This document shows positions 45,307 to 56,590 of a stretch of DNA of 64,000 nt, piece by piece. Source of the DNA: Patiria miniata (taxonomy: Eukaryota; Echinodermata; Asteroidea; Valvatida; Asterinidae); contig NW_024037062.1 in assembly GCF_015706575.1 (NCBI RefSeq), forward strand, positions 3,096,811 through 3,160,810, written 5' to 3'. The translations under genes and the position numbers were made by a program. Positions within the stretch are counted from its first letter, which is position 1. Every line of letters starts with the position of its first letter. The notes beneath the pieces were generated by a model. That model was not told the DNA's origin. It saw only the letters and a list, made by a program, of their open reading frames with translations, and did not search any database.

Positions 45307-45800
45307 CAGGGCGATTAAAAAAAAGAAACCCAAATGTCGGGACCATTTTTGTAGTGAAGTTCTGCATGTAGCACTTTCAAAATCTAGGGTATGAAAGCCA
45401 AATTCATAAGCTTTCGTTTAGTACAAGAATCAATCAAATCACTTATGTACTTTTTAAGTTACGGAGTTTTAAACACAATCGCCGTTTTAAGGTTCTGTCC
45501 ACGGATCACAAAAAAGTTCAGTGTTCTCTCAGCAACACGAAAACAAATAAAGGATGTGTGTGAATTGGCGTTTTGCTGAAAGAACACACACCTTTTGTGT
45601 GATCCGTGGCCAGAACTTTAAAACGGTGGTTGCGTTTAAAACTCCGTAACTTGAAAAGTACATGTGATTTGAATGACTCTTGTACTAAAAGAAAGCTTAT
45701 GAATGGGGCTTTCATATCCTTGATTTTGAAAGTACTACATGCAGAACTTCAGTTAAACAATTGTCCCGACATTTGGGTTTCGATTTTTTGACTCACCCTG
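45307..45800. mobile_element. 494 bp long-armed MITE in a TA site (Tc1/mariner type)
   Basis: Arms of about 200 bases pair nearly end to end (CAGGGCGATTAAAA and ACCCAAATGTCGGGAC at left, complements at right, and CACGGATCACA/TGTGTGATCCGTG near the centre), flanked by TA (45305-45306, 45801-45802). It lies in the last intron of the nvd-type gene. Open frames in it are mirror images of each other. Confidence 0.88.
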
Positions 45801-46389
45801 TACTCCAACAAGTTCCCAGCATAAATTGAATCAGATACATGTACATGCATTATTAAGACTAATTAAACATGGTCCTGTCCGGACCTCATAGCGAACGGGC
45901 TACCATACCTACCTCTACACCGGCCTGCTTCATCCTGCTGCCTGTTAATCTACCCAAACAAGCATTGCTTCACCATCCCCACTACATGTTCGCCAGTCGG
46001 GATGCCTTCCCCATCATATATACTGCCTGCCTCGAAATTAATGATAATATGATTACCTCTGCTAGATTTGGGGTGACCTTCCGGTGTGGGCCAACAAGAA
46101 GTACGTTCGTAACCCCCCGTTTGTGAAGGAGGATCATCTGATAGCGAAACATCGCCGATTCTTCGCCCAGTTCTACTCTGAGAACAGCCCCAAGTACGAC
46201 CCGAAAGAGGAATCTATGGATTGGTAAAATTACCGTCTAAGGTTAAAAAGAGAGTACATGTGTATCTCAAAGCTGTCACTTTTAATATTTTGGCTTGGCG
46301 ATCTACGAGTAAAGGCTTAAGACTAGAATTTACTCTTTTTGCGCTTTCTTTTTTAATTCATATGCAAAGAACATTCATGTAATTGCTGT

Positions 46390-46395
46390 AATAAA
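46390..46395 (+). terminator. Candidate poly(A) signal of the nvd-type gene
   Basis: AATAAA lies 163 bases after the TAA stop at 46225-46227, in AT-rich context. It is the first good signal downstream. Confidence 0.45.
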
Positions 46396-47485
46396 AGGAA
46401 TTATTTAAGTGTTGTATTTGTCATACGATTTGTTATGTTAACGTATAATTGCTTCATTATAATGTACTACGCTTTAGAAAGCAACCACATAATTTATGTT
46501 TTACAAACAAGGATGACGAGGCGTTGAGTTAAAATAGATATATCTTTTTTAGAATGTAATTACTGTTTCGCTCGGAAATCAAAACGAATTGGTCTAGGTG
46601 AGCGTAGATAAACATTAAAAACGTTTGACTCAATTTTAACGGGAAGGGGCCGGGAATGTCTATAGATAAAACAAATATTTAGGGGAATGTTTACCTGAAT
46701 ACCATTTTGAAACGTTTTGAAACGATTTCATTGCTGTATTTTTGTGAACCCTACCCACAAGTATGACAGAATTGAATAAAAGAAAATAATTTGTTTGAAC
46801 GTACTCCCGAAATTTCCTGTAATCGTAGAAAAATTCCCACTTCCGCCCGAGGGCTAATTCATTCAAACTTTTTTGATAACTTACTTTTTTTCCTGATAAA
46901 CACGTTGTGTGACATGAATAAATAATCCACCTGTTGAAATTTAAGTTAAGATGCACTTTGATGTGACAACTGAAGGTTACAATTTGTGAATATCACTTCA
47001 CTTCGTCGACGTTTCTGGGAATCGCCGATAGAGTGCAGTAGTTACAACCTCGATCCAGCTCTTCGTGAGAGGCATCATATAGGAAATAATGGTCTCGTAC
47101 CTTTAGGGGGATGAGGTGGGCATGCACAAGCACAAAACACTGCGACGCCCATGAATTATAGGACGACTTATGTTATCATTTACTCAATTGCTGCAGTTCG
47201 ATGGTCCCAAAGACAAGGGATCCTATTCAAGATCGTTTAATGTAGCTTGAAACTTGCACAATTGTTTTGAGCATTGCTAGCCTATTTGATTCCCCCAAGT
47301 CATAAGAAAAAATCGTGTGTACAGAGAAACAAATAATGAGTATCATCAGCATGCTTTTTATTAACAAAAAGGTGTTAATATTTTCATCATCTGCTTGCTT
47401 TTTATAAAGTTTGCTTTTAGTAGCCTATACTTCTATTTGTACTGTAAACAGGTTCTTATCGGTAATTTAGGTACAACGTTGTGAG
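46396..47485. other. Intergenic, nothing recognised
   Basis: AT-rich DNA downstream of the nvd-type gene. The 98-codon minus frame at 46660-46956 has no recognisable features. Confidence 0.5.
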
Positions 47486-47649
47486 TAGCGGCGTAGACGG
47501 GTGCGTGGCATGGGGGCACGCTCCCTCTAAACAATCTGGAAATGTGTATCACCATGGTTAATGGTTTAACAGAAAGTGGGCGCCCCACAGTAACATCCAG
47601 CCCCCTACCCCCACTCCCCCGTGTGAGAATTACCCTGGCTACGCCGCTG
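47486..47649. mobile_element. 164 bp hAT-type MITE with AGCGGCGTAG ends
   Basis: Left TAGCGGCGTAGACGGG and right CTGGCTACGCCGCTG are inverted, flanked by GTTGTGAG (47478-47485) and GTTTTGAG (47650-47657), an 8-base duplication with one change. It is short and non-coding. Confidence 0.85.
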
Positions 47650-47657
47650 GTTTTGAG

Positions 47658-48697
47658 TTTACACTTAAAATATTTCGACAGATTTTCGCCAATCTCTGCC
47701 AGATCATAATTATAAGTAGTTGTGTTTTATACAAGGCATGCTGCGAATAAAACTGACAAAAGAGGGCTGAATTAGATCACAACAACATAACTCTTCATGT
47801 AAAGGTATCATTAGCCGTTATAGTAAATCAACTTAGCGGAAATCCTTAACAGATGACATGTTGCAGTTTAGGTGGCGTCTGTGATGTTGTTTGCGTTACA
47901 ATTAAGCCTTCGTTACAAACGTTCTTTAATAAAAACAACTTCATTTACTGCTACAAATTTTGTCATAATTTTAAAATCTTTCAAATAGACCTTTTGCAAC
48001 CGCTTGAACTTTTTGGTAACTTTTAAATAATTGTACGAAGCTTAATAATTTTACGATGCTTAAATCGCTACCGGGTGATATTCCTCGACGAGCAAGTTAT
48101 TGTGGAGATAAACCTTGCCCAACCTATTGCATATCCTTAATCTACATGAATTGAAAATTCATTCGAATAAATCGTATTTAGATAGTTTACGTCTTGTTTG
48201 ATTTGCTTTATTTCTTTAATAAAGACGTGAACTATATTAAGTAACGGGGCTTGTATTGTTTTCGCTGATTACACGCTATAATATGGCGTGCAGGAGAAGT
48301 AGCTATTGATCGTGTCAAAAAATGGGCTAAATTTTCGTTCAGGTTGTGAAAGAGATCAACAGTTTTTCATGAGCACTGCAACACTTGGTCCTTATGTTGT
48401 ACAGCAACGTGTTGGTCTCCATAAGTCGTGTAGTCGCACATAAATCACCCCAAAAAGGTGAGAGCTGATTGCATGGTCAAACACAACTGAATTTCAATTC
48501 GAGGACTGTCCCTTCAGTTTTGGTCAAGGCCTCAACCTCGGAAGAAATTGCCCATAATATAGCCTGAGACCCATATTTACATGCCAGTGAAAAGAAAAGA
48601 AGTAGACTGTACTCTACACCCACGAATTGCATGAATCAGTTTCGGACACAATAACTTTTTTTCTGCTGTCAAAGTTAGCCACATGCCACGTCAGTTG
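47658..48697. other. Intergenic, nothing recognised
   Basis: AT-rich with no coding potential, repeats or RNA-like structure that I could support. Confidence 0.5.
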
Positions 48698-49116
48698 TTA
48701 ACCCTAAAAGGGCCGGGGGCGGAAACTGACCCCCCCTCGACTTTTTCCGCGATAGCCTTTAACAATTTTTTTTTCGCGTCCCGAGCTGTTATGACTTTTT
48801 AGCCTCGAGCCTTGCGCATCTTTTGACACCAAAAATATAAAAATCGGACAAGGGGTTGTCGCGCAGCGAAAATTTTTCCTGCGCTACGCGCCGTGAAAAC
48901 TGAATTTTCCCATATACGTCGTGTACACGGACCAGAATTACCATTCGTACATATGAATAATTAATTAGCCATAATTCCAAAAACCCTTTGACCTATAGTC
49001 ATGAAATTTCTTGGGTATGTTCATGAAGAGTTGTTCTATGCATGTACCGAGTTTCAAAATTGTTCGTCACTCAATGGCCGAGATCTTACGGGGACCGCCC
49101 CCCCGGCTGAGATTAA
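48698..49116 (+). repeat. Dispersed repeat of the TTAACCCTAAAA family (copy 3 of 3)
   Basis: Begins TTAACCCTAAAAGGGCCGGG and ends at GGCTGAGATTAA, so here TTAA stands at both edges (48698-48701, 49113-49116), as a TTAA-targeting element would leave. The outer sequences inside the TTAAs are not clear inverted repeats, so the class stays open. Confidence 0.75.
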
Positions 49117-49214
49117 CGGAGTGAATATCAGGCCACGCTCGAACTTTTTACTTACGCAATATACCAGAGCCATTAATCAGAGCGACAAGGTGAAGTGATT
49201 TTCATTGAATAGTA

Positions 49215-49372
49215 TACAAATAATGAATGTTTATGAGTGCAATGGTGAGAATATTTTCATGAGTTGAAAGATTGAATGTTCCATTCAACGAGGCGAAGCC
49301 GAGTTGAATGGAACATTCCATCTTTCCACGATTATCACCATTGCACGAATGCGAAACATTCATTATTTGTTT
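49215..49372. repeat. Long hairpin with loop CGAGGCGAAGCCGAG
   Basis: Arms of about 70 bases (AAATAATGAATGTTT, TGCAATGGTGA, TGGAATGTTCCATTCAA type words) pair around a 15-base loop at 49288-49302 that differs by one base from the loop of the hairpin at 23394. The arms of the two hairpins are unrelated. Confidence 0.9.
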
Positions 49373-49771
49373 TTCATATAACCGACATACAGATCCTTGT
49401 CATTTGATTGGTGGAACTCACATCACGTGGCATTCGTTATTGCTCCAATTCATGCCACGGCTCAAAAAGTACTTTCCGCCCATGGGCAATCCGCTGCTTA
49501 ACAGCCGATTTTGTGCTTACCCAGCCTCCGTTTATGGCATAGAGGCCGTAAAGTCCGCCGCACACGAGAGCTACGTCCTGAGCAAAAAGTCATTCGAGGC
49601 TGTTTGCTCAGCCCGAAGTTTACAAAATATCCCCGTGTTCGGTGATTTGTTTGCTCGCGAGGCCGTGAGGGAAATATCTATCCTTTTTGAATTCTTTTGC
49701 CACGCGAGGTGAAAAACTCACCGTATGCGGTCAACCCGAGGTACCTTCTGAGCTAAAAAGATTATAGCCAA
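49373..49771. other. Flank of copy B, no gene recognised
   Basis: A 134-codon plus frame (49308-49712) starts inside the hairpin and resembles no family. Its later part has more protein-like composition (RFCAYPASVYGIEAVKS, KKSFEAVCSARSL), so a decayed gene piece cannot be excluded. Confidence 0.35.
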
Positions 49772-50739
49772 TGAAATCACGTACTCTGTATACGTAATTT
49801 TCAGATATTTTTGTGCAAATCTTCTAAAGCCTGTTGGCGTTTGTCCCCATTTTTTAAATCACGCGACCGACAGACAAGAATATTGTGCTTTCATTGGTCA
49901 CTTAATCTTTTAGCTCAGCCCGTAGCTCAGCGCGTAGGGTAGCTATCGTACGCGTGTGCGGCGGGCTTTAGCAGTAAGAAAGCGTGCTTAAAACTCCTCC
50001 TGGATGGTATAGTTTTTCGATACCTTTACCGGTGTCACGGTCTCACTTCTCCGGTGTGCTAGCTTCCCGTCCCGGTTGGATTCGGCGGATAATTGAGCAC
50101 GTTACAGTGCACGTTACATGAGCACGATACATGCTCATGAGTCCACTGTGCTTACTTTTCCTCGGGCTGTGTTGTGAAGTCTACCAAGTCCATTAATAAC
50201 ACAGTGATGGACACCCAAGAATGAGTTATGTAACACTTCCTGTGGGTCAAGTCATTCCATGGTCTTGCAAGCATTCTGATTTGTGTTCCCAGTGTCATGT
50301 GTGTGTTTTCATGAGGGAATAAATACTAAGAACGAACTCCTTGCTCAATCGTGGTCTTTTTGGTTATTGCGCACGCCACGAAAATTCTGGATTCGACTGG
50401 TTCCCTGTGAATAACGTATACATACAAATATCCCGAGATCTTACGTGCACCAGTACAACACCAGACTCAGCACACCAAAAAAGTTGGCGAAAATGTACAC
50501 TACTGCGCACAATAAAATTGGCGAAAATGTACACTACTGCGCAATTTTGCGTATGCGTGTTGAAGCGAAATTTCCCTCTCGGAGAAGCTAGCACGCTGGA
50601 GAAGTGAGACCGTGACACCTGTCCGCCGGTTTTCACTGAGGACGCATGCGTGTAATACGCTGTGCACAATAATGCATACGGAAAGCCCAATGTGATCAAC
50701 CGAGCGTGTCCATGAACAACGAGCACGTACACTGCAAGG

Positions 50740-50969
50740 GCGGATCCAGAACACAATGGGGGGGGGGGGAACCCAAACAACAAAGCGTATAAAGGGCCCC
50801 TAATTTTTGGGGAATCCAGATGCTCTGTGGTGCGATCTGAGGCAATTTCTGACCACTTTAACACGCTAATGGTTGTGTACGCAGTGCCTGCCTTTATTGC
50901 GAAGTCACTTAAAAAATAAATGGGTTCGTTGGGGGGGGGGGGGGGGGGAGGAGAGGGGATCCGCCCTGG
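50740..50969. mobile_element. hAT-type MITE relic, copy B counterpart
   Basis: This is the counterpart of the relic at 2952-3189, with the same GGGCGGATCC left end and GGATCCGCCC right end. It was therefore present before the A and B copies separated. The G-run lengths differ between the copies. Confidence 0.65.
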
Positions 50970-51392
50970 TGAGCCCGTGTGCCGTGCTCGAAAAAAAACC
51001 CAACTATTCAACTAAGATTAATAAGTGGTTTTGCTGAATAATTTCGCTTTTCATGACTAATAAGTGTTCACCGAGCTTTCTGTTTCTATAAAATTCAATC
51101 TTGTAGTAACCACATGTGCATGATGAATGAAATGTGTACGTGCGGGAATGCGGATCTAGCCGTCTCCCGGCACATAGCCTTTCTTCAAGCCGCGGCTATA
51201 GTCGTCAACAGCCAGCGAGGTGGGGTTAACCCCAGGGGAAAAACTTGCTTAAATCAGCGACGTCTCCATCCGACGCACGAGGCGACGCACGGCGCGAAGC
51301 ACGACGGTGCGCTGCAACGGGCAACGAAAGGGGAATTATTGACGACACACCGCGTCGCCTCTTTAACATACACGCGACGTGAGTACACAACG

Positions 51393-51896
51393 TATGGTGT
51401 TCTATAGATGCCAAATCTGCGTCGCGTCGTGCTTTCACGTCGTGCCGTCGCATCGTACCGTCGCGTCGTGCCGTCGTCCGTCGCGTCGTGCCGTCGCCCG
51501 TCGCGTCGTGGCGTCGCGTCGTGCCGTCGCCCGTCGCGTCGTGCCGTCGCCTCTTAAATTACCGTTTCTAAGCACGTACACTGCATGAGGAAGCGACGCT
51601 CCTTCACACGTCGCGTCGTGCCGTCGTGCGTCGCGTCGTGCCGTCGTCCGTCGCGTCGTGCCGTCGCCCGTCGCGTCGTCCCGTCGCCTGTTACCTCGGC
51701 GCTTCTAAGTAGACTGCTTGAAGAGGCGACGCACACATTGCCCGTCGCGTCATGCCGTCGCCCGTCGCGTCGTGCCGTCGCCCGTCGCGTCGTGCCATCG
51801 CGTCGTGCCGTCGCCCGTCGCGTCGTGCCGTTGCCCGTCGCCCGTCGCGTGACTGTATCTTTCTTGGCAATAGGTGGCGCCTTCATTCTTCATGTA
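51393..51896 (+). repeat. Left inverted terminal repeat of the foldback
   Basis: The outer 50 bases are unique, followed by tandem CGTCGCGTCGTGCCGTCGCC units, interrupted by two spacers (TAAATTACCGTTTCTAAGC near 51555 and TTCTAAGTAGACTGCTTGAAG near 51703). The inner end is GGCGCCTTCATTCTTCATGTA. Every block recurs in mirror order in the right repeat. Confidence 0.92.
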
Positions 51897-51999
51897 CCTG
51901 TGTGTATTTATGACATGCGTGCCGTGCGGTGAAAGTGTTGCAAATTGCTATGTCGTACAGTTTGTACACGGTTTGTGGGGAGGCCTATTATTAGTGGTT

Positions 52000-53575
52000 G
52001 CGGAGGTCCGACTCAATCAATTTCAAAATACATAGACTATTTTCTGCTTCCGATTGTCAAAACAACAAAGCACATATACACGCGATTCCGGGCATGTGCT
52101 TGAAAAACCCAAACCTACAAGAGAACACGCTCGCTGTCTCCTGGAACTTATCATGCATCGAAACATATTTGAAATCAATGGAAAGTTCTTCAGACAAAAC
52201 AATTGGCGTGGCTATGGGAAGCAAATGCAGTCCAGAAATATGCGATATAACCCTGTTCAAATATGAAAAAGAAATTATTTTCCCACACAATCCTTCAATT
52301 GTGAGTTACATGAGATACAGGGACAACGTCTTAATAAAATTAACGGTAACGAAGACCAAGCCGGTGACCTCGTCCAAACTCTAAACCAAATTCATCCCAC
52401 GCTCAAGTTCACGTCAGAAATTTCAAACAGTCAAGTCACCTTCCTCGACCTCGTCATCTACCAAGGTGAACGGTTCAAAAAAGAAGGGAAACTGGATACT
52501 CGAGTAGCAACCAAAAAAACTGAGACCTTTCAGTATCTTGCTCGAGATTCAGCCCACGCTAAGTCAGTGTTTGGCGGTTTGATTAAAGGGAAAATACAAC
52601 ATTTGCAAACATCAAAAAATAAAACTACCAAATCATTTTGAAATACCTTGCTGGACTGTTAGTGAATGACAGTGTAAAGCATCCTGTAAAATCATGGCAC
52701 CTGGTATATCATTTTCAAGAAAAGTGGTATTTTTGTATCAATTTCCAACGCTGATCAGCCGATCAGCGTTGGAAAAAAACGGGCTTTTTTTCTTCAAATA
52801 CTGGCCCCAGTTGACCATCGCACTTGTTTGCAATCGATTACACACCTATGAACAGGTACAAGCCAGCTAGACTGGTTCCCTGACCTCACAATTCCCCAAT
52901 GTATGTAAACTGCTCTGTTTCTTCTTAAATGGAGTCAGGGAACCAGACTACAGGAGAATGATTGTTTTTCTTGTTTTTTTTATAGCATTTTTGAACCCAA
53001 AACCTAAAAAAAGTCAGTGTAACTATATTTGCTATATATTTCCAACCCCCCAATTCCATCCATTTCTGAAAATCATACAGCAAAAGCAAATGATGTATAT
53101 TCCCTTTAAGGGAGAATTAATGAGATATGACCGTATATGCACACACTCAAAAGAATTTGAGGAGAAGGCTGAATTCTTCAAAGACAAACTTCATAAACGC
53201 GGATACAACCAAGAAGACTTAGCCCTTCTTCCCCAAAAAGGCGAAACTCGCGTGAACTCTAAAGAGAGTGCAAAAACCGAAAAGAATATATCCCGCTGGT
53301 CTTTGTTTTACCCTACCACCCACAAATTAAACACCCAGCTCTTAAGCAGGCCCTTCTGAAACACTGGAATCTGATCAGCGATAATGATTTTCTCAGTGCA
53401 CTCTTTGCGACCCATCCCATCCTGGCATACAAACGACAAAAAAACATAAAAGATGGCCTGGTCCGATCAAGGATTAACCCATCTCCACCATCCAAACCAA
53501 GAAAAAAAACTTGGATGAGGAGAACGTACAAGTCCTATTGGAACTTCTTGAAGAACAGAACTAACATAATGGTCA
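52000..53575 (+). pseudogene. Penelope-like reverse transcriptase relic, broken
   Basis: Pieces in order show the Penelope-like pattern: a G-x-A-M-G-S-K block with a degraded catalytic site (MRYRDNVLI where YxDD is expected), IHPTLKFTSEISNSQVTFLD, LARDSAHAKSVFGGLIKGK, GELMRYDRICTHSKEF, HKRGYNQEDLALL, and a tail with ILAYKRQKNIKDGLVRSR. A block of about 515 bases (52590-53105) splits it between two copies of an AAAGGGA-like word. No GIY-YIG endonuclease domain is visible downstream. It has several breaks and is dead. Confidence 0.75.
52590..53105. mobile_element. Insert of about 515 bp within the Penelope-like relic
   Basis: The relic reads up to ATTAAAGGG, then resumes at AAGGGAGAATTAATGAG, so the text between looks inserted. 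It contains a perfect short palindrome (TTTCCAACGCTGATC ... GATCAGCGTTGGAAA, 52742-52775) and a second inverted pair TAGACTGGTTCCCTGAC ... GTCAGGGAACCAGACTA (52868-52884, 52934-52950). The class is unknown. Confidence 0.55.
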
Positions 53576-54353
53576 TTTAGGCATGGATTTCGAAATAAAA
53601 AATAAGAAATAAGGAATCCACTTAATCTGATCATTACAAGAAATGCTAACGCGTAAAATATTCTTAACCATCATTAGCAATAATTACGTATAACAGAATT
53701 AAACAAAGGGTGACTGATGAAGTGCGTAAAAAGGGCACAGAAAATATGCACTGTTTCCCCCGACACACAAAAAAGAAAAAACAGGTGGGACGGCATATTA
53801 TCGCCGGTATAAATCAAATCATTAAGTGAACTAGAAACAAAACCACATGTACACAAACCAGTCCCTGCGTCGCCTAAACACCGGATGAGTTTTTTTAAAC
53901 TCCCGCTCTCCGGTTATCACCAATCTAATGGGCCCGCTGGCGAGGTATGTGTTGACAAGTTATAACCCACCCATCACCGCAACCTAGCAGTGGAACTGAT
54001 TTTACTCCCTATATGCGTATTGAATTTCCAAAAAGAAGAAAAAAACCTTAACAAATACGCTCTAGGCAGTTTAGTCATATACTTACACAGGTATCCATAC
54101 CAGTGCTTCTAAGTCTTAAATAAACGGAAATCTTCCCAAGCTGGTTGCAAATACAATGTTTTCAAAAAGATTCATCAGCTCGCAGAGCCCCTCGTACTCC
54201 AATTTTATTATACATCCCATAAAAAGAAAAGAATGAGGAACGGCCCTGCTGATGCTGATAGCAAATCCCATCCTCCTCCCTTGTTTTAAACCCTTATTCA
54301 CGGCGGCAACTTTCTTGGAATGACTTTGGAACTTTCCAACAAGTTATTAGTAT

Positions 54354-55499
54354 TGTTGCGTTCCCGCAAATTGCGTAGTTTACTTCTTTCCACACCAATC
54401 CATTCCACTCCGTGCACAGCGTAATGCTTGCAGCGATCCTGTGTGCCCTCACACAGCGCGAAGCTTACCACAAAGTCTTAGACACACGTGTAAGTGTGCA
54501 GCACATTATACAGTACGCCATTGTATAGCGCGCAATGCATGTAGCTCTCACAGCTATTGAACATGTACCGCCATGGGACATGTACTTAGGACTTAGCCAT
54601 TTTCCCTCCACCTTTCCCCGGAGTCGATGCGAATTCCCCTCACACACCTTACCTCGCATCTGACCCACATTGACCCGAAGCATTTAGCGAATGTGGCTCG
54701 CTAAAACCTACCCGTGTATTCACCCCTTAGTGACCCCGTACACCACAGCGAGTGTGTCCCGCTAACCCACTGGCCGAGACCTACGGTAGCTAGAGGTCAG
54801 GTTACGTCCTTCATCTCATAGTTTTACTCCATAGCATTAGTGTGTAGATTCTTACCTAGTCTAGAGACTAAGTCTTGTACACAAACCTATGTACCGAGAA
54901 GTTATTCCCTTTCCCTTTTCCTTGAGGATCAGTTCCCCGTAACGCACCCACGAGTGATCCTACTTCGCCCGCTAACCACTGCTCTCGGACTTTCTTCCAC
55001 TAGAATGTCTAAGTCAGTCGTGTACAAATCTCCCATAGAGAACTTTCCCCATGCCTTTGTACACGGATGCATTATTCATAACTACTAGAATCCAATGCTC
55101 CCATTGGCTAAGACGCGCCCCCAAAAGTCTATATAAAGCGCGCAGAAATGGCAGTTCTGGTCATTGTTGTACTGGGCTCTCACCCGGTAGGTTCTTGAGC
55201 TGAGCTCTGACCTACACAGAGCTCCCGCACGTATGATGCGTTAGATTGTTGATCTGGGCTCTGACCCCGACAGAGTCCCTGACATGTACACGTAGATTAT
55301 CGAGCTGTCCGCTCACTGGCCATAGACCCTACGTCTGTACACAGATAATCATGTACGCCGTAACTTTACATTGTATATAGTGCGCCCTCTATTGACCTGA
55401 GATGTAAATAATCCCGAATAAAGTACTAGAGTGTGTGTGTAAGATATTTGTATCTGACTCTTTATTTGATAATGTCTCTCACCCTAGAGAGACGTTACA
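54354..55499 (+). repeat. Solo LTR, 1.15 kb
   Basis: Begins TGTTGCG and ends CGTTACA, flanked by GTAT on both sides (54350-54353, 55500-55503). It contains a TATA box (CTATATAAAGCGCGC near 55130) and AATAAA (55419) about 80 bases before its end, the promoter and poly(A) layout of an LTR. No internal region is attached, as expected after LTR-LTR recombination. The family is not determinable. It is a different LTR from that of the Ty3 element at 27957. Confidence 0.85.
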
Positions 55500-55706
55500 G
55501 TATCAACAGATTGTTCCCTGAATTTTGCTCGCACAAAACCGGTTCTTCCTTGCTATTTTCTAGCTAGCCAGAAAACCACTTCTTTTTAAGAAAACACAAG
55601 TCTGATAAAAACTTTAATGCATGGTGGCGGCCAAACTGCATTCCATTTAACTTAAAATGTAGTGGCGACATGTATGATTGTGCCCCTTTCTTTTTAAACA
55701 CAAGTA

Positions 55707-56395
55707 TAGTCGGACTCCCTATTATCGCAGCATCCCTATTATCGCGGCATGGGAAATTTCTCTTTTTACAGTGTCAAAACTCCTTCAAGTGGCGATTTTT
55801 ATCCAGTTCACCAGTCATCAAGGATTTTCTACCGAGTTGTATAAAAAGGACGATTAAAAAATGTTGTGTCTTTCGGGACTTTTAACGATTTTAATAAATA
55901 TTAACGTTTTCCAAAACTTGCAAAATTTCCCTCACCGTGTCTGCTAAAAGGTACCGTTTATATTTTAACATAAATCTTTAATTGCGCTCTGTCCATGAAA
56001 GTTCCATTGTCTGGTTCCCATTCTTCAGCTGCATATGTAAAATGAGGTCGAACGACGATATTTGCAGCGCGAAATTGTAACAACTTTTACTGGATCAAAA
56101 TTAGCACCGCGCGTAGCGACAATAAAACGGCACACCGTGTAAAGTGAGTGGCGCCCTCAATCGCCGATCAGTAGACTTGCCTCGGGGATTTGTGTTCTCC
56201 TTTCGGGGGAAAGGCAGGGTCTTAAGAAATCATCCTGCAGACATTTTGTCTTTAATCATCTTGAACGTTACAGGGAAAATATCAGACTTTATTCAGGGAG
56301 TGTTTTGGTCAAACATAAACTATGAACAAAAAAGTTGGGATCATTATAAAAACCACTTCCCGCATACCGCGATAATAGGGAGTCCACCTCCGTTC
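55707..56395. mobile_element. MITE with GGACTCCCTATTATCGCGG ends (pogo/Tigger-like)
   Basis: Left GTCGGACTCCCTATTATCGC and right CGCGATAATAGGGAGTCCAC are inverted. CTATTATCGCGG is duplicated at the left, and a further GCGATAATACGG lies at 56570. The ends resemble those of pogo/Tigger elements. The interior is AT-rich without a recognised transposase. Confidence 0.65.
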
Positions 56396-56590
56396 GCACA
56401 CGCTGCGCATGTCTATTTTCACAGGCATCGTACACGGAATAAACCTCACCACCCGTCAGATTTTTTTATATTAATTTAAAAAGGAAGAGTTATACTACAC
56501 ATAAGACAGGACAATTCTGGAGGGTTAGTGGGCAATCTCTATTCCGAACGAGAAACGTGATAAGTACCGCGATAATACGGCGTTCCATCC

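Larger units (their letters stand above)
42481..46227 (+). pseudogene. nvd: Neverland-type cholesterol 7-desaturase (Rieske oxygenase family), incomplete
   Basis: Neverland/DAF-36 enzymes convert cholesterol to 7-dehydrocholesterol with a Rieske 2Fe-2S centre and a mononuclear iron. Exon 1 (42481-42883) gives a membrane-anchored N-terminus (helix near residues 58-78) and the pre-Rieske KRCRKVGDVP. Later exons match the C-terminal half: 44329-44479 (VGQAHFTDVSWEPHP), 44823-44989 (IGPCFAHFHMDSPLLGEL, VTPVGP ... GPISFYIGKKALYEQYYQ) and 46066-46227 (IWGDLPVWANKKY, HRRFFAQFYSENS, stop TAA). The Rieske cysteines and histidines and the iron ligands (about 200 residues) are nowhere between 42884 and 44328, and the phases of exon 1 (1) and the next exon (2) do not join. 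Exon 44823-44989 is 167 bases, one short of a whole number of codons, and changes frame. So it is a pseudogene or an assembly gap. AATAAA at 46390. Confidence 0.8.

Noticed and set aside
51379-51932. Arg/Ser-rich frames in the minisatellite arms, and their mirror at 56490-57276
   Set aside because: They are translations of a 20-base tandem repeat, open in several frames on both strands.
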